A stretch of 64,000 bases of DNA, from the NCBI GenBank assembly GCA_910583695.1, contig CAJTZL010000002.1, forward strand, positions 62,001 to 126,000, given 5' to 3'. This document shows positions 33,063-41,927 of this stretch, piece after piece. This DNA is from an uncultured Oscillibacter sp. Lineage in GTDB: Bacteria > Bacillota > Clostridia > Oscillospirales > Oscillospiraceae. The translations under genes and the position numbers were made by a program. The notes beneath the pieces were generated by a model that made no database searches, was not told the origin of the DNA, and saw only the letters and a program-made list of their open reading frames with translations. Each line of letters starts with the position of its first letter. Within the stretch, counting starts at the first letter, position 1.

Positions 33063-34100
33063 TTACAGCCGCTCAATTTCCTCCATCAGCGCGTCCACCA
33101 GACGCTCCTGGGGGACCTTGTACAAAATCTCCCCCTTGCGGAACAGCAGCCCCTCGCCCCTGCCCCCGGCGATGCCGATGTCGGCGGCGGAGGCCTCCCC
33201 GGGACCGTTGACGGCGCAGCCCATCACCGCCACGGTGAGGTTTTTTTCGCAGTCCGCCAGCCGCCGTTCCACCTCCTCGGCAATGGGGATCAGGTCAATC
33301 CGGGTCCGGCCGCAGGTAGGGCAGGCAATCAAATTCACGCCGGTCTTCCGCAGGCCCGCCGCCTTCAAGATCTTCTTGGCGGCGTGAATCTCCTCCACCG
33401 GGTCGGCAGTCAGGGTTACGCGAAGGGTGTCCCCCACCCCCAGGCAGAGGAGCCCGCCGATGCCCATGGCGGACTTCACCAGCCCCATGGAGGGCGTGCC
33501 CGCCTCCGTGACCCCCAGGTGAAGGGGATAGTCCGTCTGTTCACTGAGGGCTAAATAAGCCGCCATGGTCAGCGGTACGTCGGAGCACTTGACGGAAAAG
33601 CAGATGTCGTCAAAATCGAATCGGTTTAGCAGCCGGGCCTGTCCCAGGGCGCTTTCCACCAGGGCCTCGGCAGTGACGCCGCCGTACTTGGCCCGGAGCT
33701 CCTTTTCCAAAGAGCCGCCGTTGACCCCCACCCGGATGGGAATGCCCCGGAGGCGGCAGGCGTCCGCCACAGCCTTGACCTTTTCCTCTCCGCCGATGTT
33801 GCCTGGGTTGATGCGGATGGCGTCGATTCCCCGCTCCGCGCACTCCAGGGCAAATTTGTAGTTGAAGTGGATGTCGGCAATCAGGGGAATGGAAATCTGC
33901 TCCTTGATCTTGTCCACGGCCTCCGCCGCCGCCTGATCGGGGATGGCCACCCGGATGATCTCACACCCGGCGGCCTCCAGCTTTTTGATCTGGGCCACTG
34001 TGGCGGCCACGTCGTCGGTTTTCGTATTGCACATGGACTGGATGGATACCGGCGCGCCGCCGCCCACCGGGACCCTGCCCACCATCAGGCGTTTTGTCAT
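33063..34100 (-). CDS. ispG: 4-hydroxy-3-methylbut-2-enyl diphosphate synthase (flavodoxin)
   Basis: The 345-residue GcpE protein catalyses the penultimate step of the MEP isoprenoid pathway with a 4Fe-4S cluster. The TIM barrel begins VGRVPVGGGAPVSIQSM, and the cluster cysteines are in ACPTCGRTRIDL and VAVMGCAVNGPGE. It sits five bases after rseP and shares its operon with dxr, another MEP-pathway gene. Confidence 0.97.
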   Translation of the reverse strand: MTKRLMVGRVPVGGGAPVSIQSMCNTKTDDVAATVAQIKKLEAAGCEIIRVAIPDQAAAEAVDKIKEQISIPLIADIHFNYKFALECAERGIDAIRINPGNIGGEEKVKAVADACRLRGIPIRVGVNGGSLEKELRAKYGGVTAEALVESALGQARLLNRFDFDDICFSVKCSDVPLTMAAYLALSEQTDYPLHLGVTEAGTPSMGLVKSAMGIGGLLCLGVGDTLRVTLTADPVEEIHAAKKILKAAGLRKTGVNLIACPTCGRTRIDLIPIAEEVERRLADCEKNLTVAVMGCAVNGPGEASAADIGIAGGRGEGLLFRKGEILYKVPQERLVDALMEEIERL

Positions 34101-34104
34101 ACGC

Positions 34105-35175
34105 TCATCCCTCCCGCAGAAACAGCTGTCCTACATCCTTCAAAGTCACCAGCAGCATGACGCCCATCAGCAGGACGAAGCAAGCCGTGTTCACCACCGC
34201 CTGATATTTCTCCGGCACCTTCCGCTTGAACAGCAGCAGGGACAGGGCGTCAATCGCCAGGAAGAAGATGCGTCCCCCGTCCAGAGCCGGGATAGGCAGC
34301 AGGTTCATCACCGCCAGATTGATGGCGATGAGGGCCCCGAAAAAGGCGATGTTCTCAAGGGCGTCCAGAGCGGTCTTGGAGGCGTTCCCCACCTCCGTCA
34401 TGCTGGAGACAATGCCCACCGGGCCGCTGACCTCCGAGAGGCCCACGTTGCCCCGGAGGAGCTGAATCAGGCTGAACCACACCTGCTGGACAAAGTCCAG
34501 GGTCTGGTAGCCGATGAACTTCACCGTGGTCAAAAACGTGGCCGGGACCCGGGCGGCGTCCACCATCAGGCCGAACCGCCCCGTCTGGCCGTCGTAGGTC
34601 CCCCGGTACAAGGGAAGATCCTTCAAGACCACCTTCTCCCCGTCCCGGATAACCTCCACATCCATACCCTGGCCGTCGTTGAACCGGAGAAACAGGGCGG
34701 CGTCCCCCCGGAGGTACGTCCGCCAGCCGTCAATTTTGTAGAAGATATCGCCCTCCATCAGGCCCTCCTCCCCTTCCAGGGGGAAGCCCTCGGAAAACCC
34801 GGCCACCCGGTCCACGTAAAAGCCGCTGGCCGTGGCGAAGATACAGGCGATGACCGCCACCCCCGCCAGCAGGTTCATGAAGGACCCGGCGGCCAGAATC
34901 ACCAGCTTCTTCCAGAAGCTCTGGCGGGCAAAGCAGCGCTCGTCCCCGGTGTCCCCGTCCTCTCCGTCCAGGGCGCAGAAGCCCCCGATGGGCAGGAGGC
35001 GGAGGGAATACCGGGTCTCTCCCGTCTCCCGATGCCACAGCAACGGGCCCATGCCGATGGAAAACTCCTGAACCCGCACGCCGCAGAGCCGGGCCGCCAG
35101 GAAGTGACCCAGCTCGTGAATGGCAACCAGGAAGCCGAAGATGAAAATACCCGCCAGAACATAAATGAAGCTCAT
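34105..35175 (-). CDS. rseP: Site-2 metalloprotease RseP/RasP
   Basis: The 356-residue membrane protease has the zinc motif HELGH (residues 21-25) in the first helix, a PDZ-like domain in the middle (about 110-190; GEEGLMEGDIFYKIDGWRT) and the second metal region NLLPIPALDGGRI. It cleaves membrane-spanning anti-sigma factors and leftover signal peptides. The dxr-rseP-ispG order is the usual one in Clostridia. Confidence 0.95.
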   Translation of the reverse strand: MSFIYVLAGIFIFGFLVAIHELGHFLAARLCGVRVQEFSIGMGPLLWHRETGETRYSLRLLPIGGFCALDGEDGDTGDERCFARQSFWKKLVILAAGSFMNLLAGVAVIACIFATASGFYVDRVAGFSEGFPLEGEEGLMEGDIFYKIDGWRTYLRGDAALFLRFNDGQGMDVEVIRDGEKVVLKDLPLYRGTYDGQTGRFGLMVDAARVPATFLTTVKFIGYQTLDFVQQVWFSLIQLLRGNVGLSEVSGPVGIVSSMTEVGNASKTALDALENIAFFGALIAINLAVMNLLPIPALDGGRIFFLAIDALSLLLFKRKVPEKYQAVVNTACFVLLMGVMLLVTLKDVGQLFLREG

Positions 35176-35188
35176 GGAAACATGCCCC

Positions 35189-36340
35189 TTACTTTGAAAC
35201 GTTTTTCAGGACCTCCCGCCGGGCCGCCGCGTCCGCCTCCAGAATGTCCGGAAGGCTGGGCCTGCGGATGACGGGCAGCTCCGTCATGGCCCGGGCGGTG
35301 AGGTCGAAGATGTCCTGGAAGCCGATCCGGTCCTCCAGGAACAGGCGCACCGCCTCCTCATTGGCGGCATTCAGCACGGCGCAGGCGGTGCCCCCCTTGG
35401 CCGCCGCCACCTCCGCAAGGCGCAGGCACGGAAAGGTTCCCCGGTCCGGCTCCTCAAAGGTCAGCGGCGGGCAGCTCAATAGGTTCAGCGGCTCCTCGGC
35501 CGACTCCGCCCGCTGGGGGTAGGTCATGGCGTACCGGATGGGCAGGCGCATGTCCGGCGTCCCCAGCTGAGCAAGCAAGGCCCCATCCCGAAACTCCACC
35601 AGGGAGTGGACGATGCTCTGGCGGTGGACGGCCACCTTCACCCTCGTCAGGGGCAGGCGGTAGAGGCGCATAGCCTCGATGACCTCCAGGCCCTTGTTCA
35701 TCAGCGTGGCACAGTCCACGGTGATCTTGGGGCCCATCTTCCAGTTGGGATGCTGCAGGGCGTCCGCCCGGGTTTTCTTCGCCACTTCCGCCTTGCCCAT
35801 CCCGTAGAAGGGCCCGCCGGAGCAGGTCAGAATCACCTGCCGGATCTCCCCCCGGTCCAGACAGCCCTGGACGCACTGGAAGATGGCGGAATGCTCCGAG
35901 TCCACGGGGACGATCTCCGCCCCCCGCTTCTCCGCCGCCTCCATCACCAGCTCTCCGGCGCAGACCAGCGTCTCTTTGTTGGCCAGGGCAATGCGCTTGC
36001 CCTCCCGGATGGCGGCAAGGGTGGGCTTGAGGCCCACCATGCCCACCACGGCGGTGACAACCGTATCCACTCCCGGCAGAGTCGCCGCCGTGGAGAGGGC
36101 GGAAACACCGCCGTGGACCCGGGTGTTTGTGTCCGCCAGACGAACCTTCAGGTCCCTCGCCGCCGCCTCGTCGGTCATGATGACCTGCCGGGGATGGAAC
36201 TTCCGGGCCTGTTCCTCCGCCAGGGCCACGCTGTTGTGGGCGGTGATGGCGGCCACCGTCAGCCCCAGCTGCTCCGCCACCTCCAGGGTCTGCCGCCCGA
36301 TGGAGCCGGTGGAGCCTAAGATTGAAATCGTCTTTGTCAT
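35189..36340 (-). CDS. dxr: 1-deoxy-D-xylulose-5-phosphate reductoisomerase
   Basis: The 383-residue enzyme converts DXP to MEP with NADPH and a divalent metal. The N-terminal nucleotide site is ILGSTGSIGRQTLEV; metal and substrate residues lie in PVDSEHSAIFQC and NPKWKMGPKITVDCATLMNKG (seen as HPNWKMGPKITVD). Length and order are typical. It lies between cdsA and rseP. Confidence 0.97.
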   Translation of the reverse strand: MTKTISILGSTGSIGRQTLEVAEQLGLTVAAITAHNSVALAEEQARKFHPRQVIMTDEAAARDLKVRLADTNTRVHGGVSALSTAATLPGVDTVVTAVVGMVGLKPTLAAIREGKRIALANKETLVCAGELVMEAAEKRGAEIVPVDSEHSAIFQCVQGCLDRGEIRQVILTCSGGPFYGMGKAEVAKKTRADALQHPNWKMGPKITVDCATLMNKGLEVIEAMRLYRLPLTRVKVAVHRQSIVHSLVEFRDGALLAQLGTPDMRLPIRYAMTYPQRAESAEEPLNLLSCPPLTFEEPDRGTFPCLRLAEVAAAKGGTACAVLNAANEEAVRLFLEDRIGFQDIFDLTARAMTELPVIRRPSLPDILEADAAARREVLKNVSK

Positions 36341-36355
36341 GTCTACATCTCTATT

Positions 36356-37165
36356 CTATGGCAGTAAGCTGAAAATAATCTCTATGACCGGGGCCACGAA
36401 CAGCACGCTGTCAAACCGGTCCAACACGCCGCCGTGGGCCAGGAAGAGATGACCGTAATCTTTAATCCCAAATTCCCGCTTGATGAGGGAGAAGCTCAAA
36501 TCCCCGATCTGGGCCACCACGCCGCAGAGGAGGGCCGTCAGGGCCATGGCGCCGTACCCGATGGCGGAGCCGCCGAAAAAGCGGCCCATAACCCACACGA
36601 ACAGGAGGCCGCAGAGGACATTCCCCGCCAAGCCCCCGATGGAGCCCTCGACGGTTTTCTTGGGGCTGACCTTGGGGGCCAGCTTGTGCTTCCCCAGGGT
36701 AAGCCCAGCGAAATAGGCAAAGGTGTCGCAGGCGAAGCTCAAAATGAAGGGCAGCAGCAGATAGGCCCGGTGGACGCCGGAGGCCTCCAAACGGAGGAAG
36801 GCGGAAAACGAGTAGCCGATGGCGATACTGCCGAACAACCCCGCCATGATCTGGTTGAATTTTATCTCGCCGCCTCGCAAAATCGCATAGCCAAAGAAGA
36901 ACACCGCCCCCAGCAAAAAGAGGACTGTGACCCGCTCCGGTGAGTTAAAGTACCAGCCCACGGTCAGGCCTGCCCAGAGGGCGCTGAACGCCGCCAGCTC
37001 CGCTTTTTTCGTGCCGCTGACGCACTGCTGGAGCTCCATGGCCCCAACACCCGCCAGGATAATCAAAGCCAGCGCCATGACAATGGGCGGCGCGGCCAGG
37101 ACCACGTACAGCAGCGCCGGGATGCCCACTGCGGCCACCAGAATTCTCGACTGTAAAGAACTCAT
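36356..37165 (-). CDS. cdsA: Phosphatidate cytidylyltransferase
   Basis: Start MSSLQSRILVAAVG (269 residues) is set by the ATGA overlap with uppS; the longer open frame runs inside uppS. It has about eight membrane helices and the CdsA signature region SPKKTVEGSIGG and DRFDSVLFVAP near the end. It makes CDP-diacylglycerol from phosphatidic acid and CTP, feeding all phospholipid synthesis. Confidence 0.94.
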   Translation of the reverse strand: MSSLQSRILVAAVGIPALLYVVLAAPPIVMALALIILAGVGAMELQQCVSGTKKAELAAFSALWAGLTVGWYFNSPERVTVLFLLGAVFFFGYAILRGGEIKFNQIMAGLFGSIAIGYSFSAFLRLEASGVHRAYLLLPFILSFACDTFAYFAGLTLGKHKLAPKVSPKKTVEGSIGGLAGNVLCGLLFVWVMGRFFGGSAIGYGAMALTALLCGVVAQIGDLSFSLIKREFGIKDYGHLFLAHGGVLDRFDSVLFVAPVIEIIFSLLP

Positions 37166-37950
37166 TTCTTCACGCCTCCAAACCGCCGGTCCCTGCTCTG
37201 ATATGCCGCTATCGCCCTGTCCAGCTCCGCCTCGTCGAAGTCCGGCCAGAGGGTATCTGTATAATAGAACTCCGCGTAGGCGCTCTGCCACAGCAGGAAG
37301 TTTGAAAGCCGCTGCTCCCCGCTGGGGCGGATGATCAGCTCCGGGTCCGGAATCCCGGCGGAATCCAGATAGCCGGAGAAAACCGCCTCGTCCAGGTCCT
37401 CGGGCTTCTGACGCCCTTCGGCGCAGTCGGCGGCAAAGCGCCTCGCCGCCCGGAGAATCTCGTCCCGCCCGCCGTAGTTGAGGCACACGTTGGCCTGGAA
37501 ATCGTCCTTGGAAAGGTGCTCCGTGATCTCGTCGGTCTCCCGGGCCAGACGGCGGAGCTCCGGGGCGATGGGGGTCATATCCCCGAAGAAGTGGAGCCGG
37601 ATGTGGTCCCGCTCCATGGTGTCCACCGCCTCCAGCAGGTACTTCTTCAAAAGCGCCATGATAGCGGAGACCTCCGTCTCGGAGCGCTTCCAGTTCTCCG
37701 TGGAAAAGGCGTAGACCGTCAGGTACTTCACGCCGATGTCCTTGCAGTAGGTTGCGATTTTCCGGAAGGTCTCCGCCCCGGCCTTATGGCCCGCCGTCCG
37801 AGGGAGGCCCCGCTTCGCAGCCCAGCGGCCGTTGCCGTCCATGATGATCGCAATGTGGCGGGGCGGGGCATTCCCGCCGGTTCTGTCCCATGCCGTTCCA
37901 TTAGCGCGGGGCGGCGCCAGCCGCCCCGTTTCGTCCCTGTTTTCCGCCAT
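37162..37950 (-). CDS. uppS: Isoprenyl transferase (undecaprenyl diphosphate synthase)
   Basis: The 262-residue cis-prenyltransferase has the IPP/FPP site IIMDGNGRWA (about 34-43), the HxxG region AGHKAG and the C-terminal RPSGEQRLSNFLLWQ. It makes the C55 lipid carrier for peptidoglycan. The first ~30 residues (Arg/Gly/Asn-rich) precede the conserved domain. It overlaps both frr and cdsA by ATGA. Confidence 0.96.
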   Translation of the reverse strand: MAENRDETGRLAPPRANGTAWDRTGGNAPPRHIAIIMDGNGRWAAKRGLPRTAGHKAGAETFRKIATYCKDIGVKYLTVYAFSTENWKRSETEVSAIMALLKKYLLEAVDTMERDHIRLHFFGDMTPIAPELRRLARETDEITEHLSKDDFQANVCLNYGGRDEILRAARRFAADCAEGRQKPEDLDEAVFSGYLDSAGIPDPELIIRPSGEQRLSNFLLWQSAYAEFYYTDTLWPDFDEAELDRAIAAYQSRDRRFGGVKK

Positions 37951-38507
37951 CAGACCGCCATCAATTCCTTTTCCTTCTTGGCCAGCAGCTCGTCCAGCTT
38001 CTTGCAGCTCTCGTCCGTGAGCTTCTGGAAGTCCTTTTCCACCTGCTTGAGCTCATCCTCGGTGATCTCGGACTTCTTTTCCTGCTTCTTGAAGTTGTCC
38101 ATGGCGTCCCGGCGGATGTTCCGCACCGCCACCTTGCCGCCCTCGGCGTACTTGCGAATCTGCTTCACCAGCTCCTTGCGGCGCTCCTCCGTCAGCTGGG
38201 GGAAGGCCAGCCGCAGGGCCTTGCCGTCGTTCTGGGGGTTGATGCCCAGGTCGGAGTTCTGAATCGCCTTTTCAATGAGCTTCAGGGCGGAGCCGTCCCA
38301 GGGGGAGATCAGCAGGGTCCGGGGGTCCGGGGAGGAAATGGCGGCAATCTGCTGGATGGGAGTGGGGCTGCCGTAATAGTCCACCAGAATCCGGTCCAGC
38401 ACGGAGGCGTTGGCCCGCCCCGCCCGGACGGAGGCGAAGTCCGCCGCCACGGATTCAATGCTCTTTTTCATCTTGTCCTCGTATACCTTGTATTCGTCCT
38501 TTAACAT
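37950..38507 (-). CDS. frr: Ribosome recycling factor
   Basis: The start MLKDEYKVYEDK (185 residues) follows AAAGGAGC; ten extra residues upstream are not conserved. It matches RRF length and has the hinge regions RAGRANASVLDRILVDYYGS and RKELVKQIRKYAE. It separates ribosomal subunits after termination, with EF-G. Its stop overlaps the uppS start. Confidence 0.97.
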   Translation of the reverse strand: MLKDEYKVYEDKMKKSIESVAADFASVRAGRANASVLDRILVDYYGSPTPIQQIAAISSPDPRTLLISPWDGSALKLIEKAIQNSDLGINPQNDGKALRLAFPQLTEERRKELVKQIRKYAEGGKVAVRNIRRDAMDNFKKQEKKSEITEDELKQVEKDFQKLTDESCKKLDELLAKKEKELMAV

Positions 38508-38546
38508 AGCTGGGTTGCTCCTTTCAAAATGTATCAAATGGCACGC

Positions 38547-38584
38547 GCTCCGCCGTCCGGCCTGTCACCAGACCTCCGGGAGCG
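38547..38584 (-). promoter_or_regulatory. Intercistronic stem-loop between pyrH and frr
   Basis: GCGCTCC and GGAGCGC flank about 24 bases that include a second short pair (CCGG/CCGG). No U-run follows, so message processing or stability is more likely than termination. Confidence 0.4.
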
Positions 38585-38623
38585 CATGAAGGTTTTTTGC
38601 CCGCTCTTTCAAGAAACAGAAGG

Positions 38624-39340
38624 TTACTCCCGGACAATCGTCCCCACCTTCTCGCCGCAGAGGGCCCGGACGATGTTCTCGGGGTCCTTCAGCGCGAAGA
38701 GCAGAACGGGGATGTGATTGTCCATGGAGAGGGACGTGGCCGTGGTGTCCATGACCATCAGGTGCTGGGCCAGCACGTCGTCATAGCTGATGGTGTCGTA
38801 TTTCACTGCGTCGGGGTCCTTTACCGGGTCGGCGGAGTACACGCCGTCCACGTTCTTCGCCAGCAGGATGACCTCCGCGCCGATCTCGGCGGCCCGGAGG
38901 ACGGCGGCGGTGTCCGTGGAGAAGAAGGGATTGCCGGTGCCGCAGCCGAAGATGACCACCCGCCCCTTCTCCAGGTGCCGGATGGCTCGGGAGCGGATGT
39001 AGGGCTCGGCAATGGGGCGCATCTCAATGGCCGTCTGGACCCGGACGGGGATGCCCTTCTGCTCGCAGACGTCGGCCACGGCCAGACAGTTCATGACTGT
39101 GGCCAGCATGCCCATATGGTCCGCCCGGGTGCGCTCCATGCGGCCTCCGCCGTCCTTGGCGCCCCGCCAGAAGTTGCCGCCGCCCACCACCAGTCCGATC
39201 TGAACGCCCATGTCCAGGCATTCCTTCACCACGTCGCAAACCCGGCCGATGACCTGGAAGTCCAGCCCGGTCCGCTTGTCTCCGGCCAGGGCCTCGCCGC
39301 TGATTTTCAGCAGCACCCGCCGGTATACAGGTTTTGTCAT
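38624..39340 (-). CDS. pyrH: UMP kinase
   Basis: The 238-residue amino-acid-kinase-fold enzyme has the phosphate loop LKISGEALAG and GGGNFWRG, plus the UMP site GTGNPFFSTDTAA. It makes UDP from UMP. It heads the run pyrH-frr-uppS-cdsA-dxr-rseP-ispG-polC. The usual rpsB-tsf genes are not found upstream; a terminator and a plus-strand dipeptidase are there instead. Confidence 0.97.
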   Translation of the reverse strand: MTKPVYRRVLLKISGEALAGDKRTGLDFQVIGRVCDVVKECLDMGVQIGLVVGGGNFWRGAKDGGGRMERTRADHMGMLATVMNCLAVADVCEQKGIPVRVQTAIEMRPIAEPYIRSRAIRHLEKGRVVIFGCGTGNPFFSTDTAAVLRAAEIGAEVILLAKNVDGVYSADPVKDPDAVKYDTISYDDVLAQHLMVMDTTATSLSMDNHIPVLLFALKDPENIVRALCGEKVGTIVRE

Positions 39341-39452
39341 CGCGTGACCTCCCTTTTCCGATATCCGTCGTTCGTTTGGGATTTTACAGTGATTTCTATT
39401 TTAACGTATTTTTCCGCTTTTGCATAGGGGGTAGACGAGATTTTCCGAAAAA

Positions 39453-39482
39453 AAGCCGGGGACCCTCTTGCATCTCCGGCTT
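39453..39482 (-). terminator. Terminator upstream of pyrH, minus strand
   Basis: Stem AAGCCGGGGA / TCTCCGGCTT with a 10-nt loop; minus strand continues TTTTTTT. It would stop transcripts antisense to the dipeptidase before they enter pyrH. Confidence 0.7.
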
Positions 39483-39538
39483 CCTTTGGAATACAATAAA
39501 GCCCCCGACTCTGCCGCCGGGGCGAAAGGAGCCTTGCT

Positions 39539-40510
39539 ATGATCTTTGACGGACATTCCGATCTTCTCTACGACGTGACCCGCCGCCGTCTGGCGGGAGA
39601 ATCCCATGTACTGGAGCACCATCACCTGGACCGCCTCCGCCGGGGCGGAATTGAAGGACTGGTTCTGGCCCTCTGGTACGGCCGGGGCCAGGGGCAGACT
39701 TTCTGGGAGGGCGTCCCCGGGGCGGAGAGCGCCGCCCACCGGCTGGAGGTCATGCTCTCCTGTGCCCAGGCGGAGTTCGCCGAGTGCCCCTGGCTGGCAA
39801 TAGTCCGCACGGCCCGGGAGGCGGAGGCCGCCCGGGCGCAGGGAAAGCTGTACGCCTTCCTGGCAATCGAGGGCATGGAGGCCCTGGAGCACCCGGAGGA
39901 GCTGGACCGCCTGTCCTCCCTGGGTCTTCGGCTGGGGATGCTCACCTGGAACGAGGAGAACCGCTTTGCCGCCGGGGCTTCCCAGGACCCCGCCAAGGGC
40001 CTGACGGACCCGGGCCGCCGGGTCCTCCGGCGGATGGAGGACCTGGGAATGCTCCTCGACGTCTCCCACCTGAACAGCGGCGGCTTTTGGGAGGTCCTGC
40101 GGCTGGCCCGCGGCCCGGTGATCGCCTCCCACTCCAACTGCCGGGCACTGTGCGATATTCCCCGGAACCTCACCGACGAACAGCTCCGGGCCATCCGGGA
40201 CAGCGGCGGGGCAGTGGGCGTGAACGCCTACAACAACTTTGTCCATGAGGACCCGGAGCGGCAGACGGCGGAAACCCTGGCTCTCCACGCCGCCCACATG
40301 GCGGAGGTCATGGGGGTGGAGCACGTGGCCTGCGGCTTTGACTTCTGTGAGTTCATGGGCTCTCCCGGCAACGAAGCGGTCCGGGGGCTGGAGGACTGCG
40401 GCCGCGCCGGGGCCTTCCTGGACTGCCTGGAGCGGCTGGGGATGAGCCCGGCGGAGCGGGCGATGATTTCCCGGGAAAATCTCCTGAGAATTTTCCGGGA
40501 AACGCAATAA
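39539..40510 (+). CDS. Membrane dipeptidase, M19 (renal dipeptidase-like)
   Basis: The 323-residue zinc dipeptidase has the ligands HSD in FDGHSDLLYDV (residues 4-6), the bridging Glu in AIEGMEAL (about 106), and later His in DVSHLN and SHSNCRAL. Family members cleave dipeptides, including those with D-amino acids. No signal peptide, so it is cytoplasmic. It is preceded by AAAGGAG and ends 68 bases before galK, which has its own promoter. Confidence 0.93.
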   Translation: MIFDGHSDLLYDVTRRRLAGESHVLEHHHLDRLRRGGIEGLVLALWYGRGQGQTFWEGVPGAESAAHRLEVMLSCAQAEFAECPWLAIVRTAREAEAARAQGKLYAFLAIEGMEALEHPEELDRLSSLGLRLGMLTWNEENRFAAGASQDPAKGLTDPGRRVLRRMEDLGMLLDVSHLNSGGFWEVLRLARGPVIASHSNCRALCDIPRNLTDEQLRAIRDSGGAVGVNAYNNFVHEDPERQTAETLALHAAHMAEVMGVEHVACGFDFCEFMGSPGNEAVRGLEDCGRAGAFLDCLERLGMSPAERAMISRENLLRIFRETQ

Positions 40511-40518
40511 AATTACCA

Positions 40519-40547
40519 TTGTATTCCGGAGGGAAATTCACTATACT
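40519..40547 (+). promoter_or_regulatory. Promoter of the galKT operon
   Basis: TTGTAT (40519-40524), 17-bp spacer, TATACT (40542-40547), 31 bp upstream of galK. Confidence 0.75.
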
Positions 40548-40577
40548 GGACAGGACTAGAAAAAGGAGGCGGAACTC

Positions 40578-41867
40578 ATGTATTCCTGCAATCAACTGCT
40601 CCAAGCCCTGGAGGCGGGCCAGTGCGACGCCCCCCTTGCCGCCGTTTACACCTCCGGGGGGCTGACCCAGGCCCGGGCCCGGGCCCTTCACGTCACCCAG
40701 GCCCTGGCGGACGCCTTCGCTCCCAAGGGCACCGCCGCCCTGTTCAGCGGCCCCGGCCGCACAGAACTGGGCGGCAACCACACGGACCACCAGCGGGGCC
40801 ACGTCCTCTGTGCCAGCGTGGACATGGACATGCTGGCCTGCGCCGCCCCCAACGGGCTGAACGTCATCCGTGTCCAGTCCGAGGGCTATCCCACCCTGGA
40901 GGTGGACCTGACGGACCTCGGCCCCCGGCCCGAGGAGACCAACACCTCCGCAGCCCTGGTCCGGGGCGTAGCGGCGGGCGTCGCTCAGCGGGGCTATGCC
41001 GTCGGCGGCTTTGACGCCTGCGCCGTGTCCAACGTCCTCTCCGGCTCCGGCCTCAGCTCCTCCGCCGCCTATGAAATCCTCATCGGCAACATCATCAACC
41101 ACTTCTTCTGCCAGGGGAAGCTGGACGCCATCGAGCTGGCGAAAATCGGCCAGTACGCCGAAAACGTCCACTTCGGCAAGCTCAGCGGCTTGATGGACCA
41201 GATGGGCTCCTCCGTAGGCGGCGCGGTGGCCATCGACTTCGGCGACGCCGCGAATCCGGTAGTCCGGCCCATCTCCTACGACTTCGCCCTCTCCGGCCAC
41301 GCCCTCTGCATCGTAGACACCGGGTCCGACCACAGCGCCAAGCACCTGACGGAGGACTACTCCAATATCACCCGGGAGATGCGCTCCGTGGCGGTCCATT
41401 TCAGCAAGCAGCTGCTCCGGGAGGTCCCCGAGGCGGACTTCCGGGCCGCCATCCCCGCCCTGCGGCGGGAGTGCGGCGACCGGGCCATTCTCCGAGCTCT
41501 CCACTTCTACGACGACGACCGCCGGGCCGTCCAAGAGGCGGACGCCCTGGAGCAGGGGGACTTTGCGGGCTTCCTGACCCTGGTGAACGCCTCCGGCGTA
41601 TCCTCCTCCCTGCACCTCCAGAACACCTGGTCCACAGCGGACCCCCGGCAGCAGGCCATTCCCCTGGCCCTGGCCTTCGGCCGGGAGCTGCTGGAGGGAA
41701 CCGGGTCCATCCGGGTCCACGGCGGCGGCTTTGCCGGGACCATCCAGGCCTTTGTCCCCCTGGAGAAGCTGGAGTCCTTCCGCTCCGGCATGGAGGCCCT
41801 GCTGGGCCCCGGCATGTGCCATGTCCTCCGGGTTCGCCCCCAGGGCGGCTGTGTGGTGGTGGCCTGA
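40578..41867 (+). CDS. galK: Galactokinase
   Basis: The 429-residue GHMP kinase has a modified galactokinase signature PGRTELGGNHTDHQRG (usual form GEHTDY), the ATP loop GSGLSSSAAYE and the C-terminal GGGFAGTIQAF. The catalytic Asp is expected in GLMDQMGSSVGG. It makes galactose 1-phosphate for GalT encoded next. The HTDHQ change is common in Clostridia galactokinases but specificity should be taken as probable only. Confidence 0.92.
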   Translation: MYSCNQLLQALEAGQCDAPLAAVYTSGGLTQARARALHVTQALADAFAPKGTAALFSGPGRTELGGNHTDHQRGHVLCASVDMDMLACAAPNGLNVIRVQSEGYPTLEVDLTDLGPRPEETNTSAALVRGVAAGVAQRGYAVGGFDACAVSNVLSGSGLSSSAAYEILIGNIINHFFCQGKLDAIELAKIGQYAENVHFGKLSGLMDQMGSSVGGAVAIDFGDAANPVVRPISYDFALSGHALCIVDTGSDHSAKHLTEDYSNITREMRSVAVHFSKQLLREVPEADFRAAIPALRRECGDRAILRALHFYDDDRRAVQEADALEQGDFAGFLTLVNASGVSSSLHLQNTWSTADPRQQAIPLALAFGRELLEGTGSIRVHGGGFAGTIQAFVPLEKLESFRSGMEALLGPGMCHVLRVRPQGGCVVVA

Positions 41868-41927
41868 GCAATCCTTCCCCGGCCGAAAGCCTTTGAAACA
41901 ACACTGTGTAAAGAAAGGGACAACATC

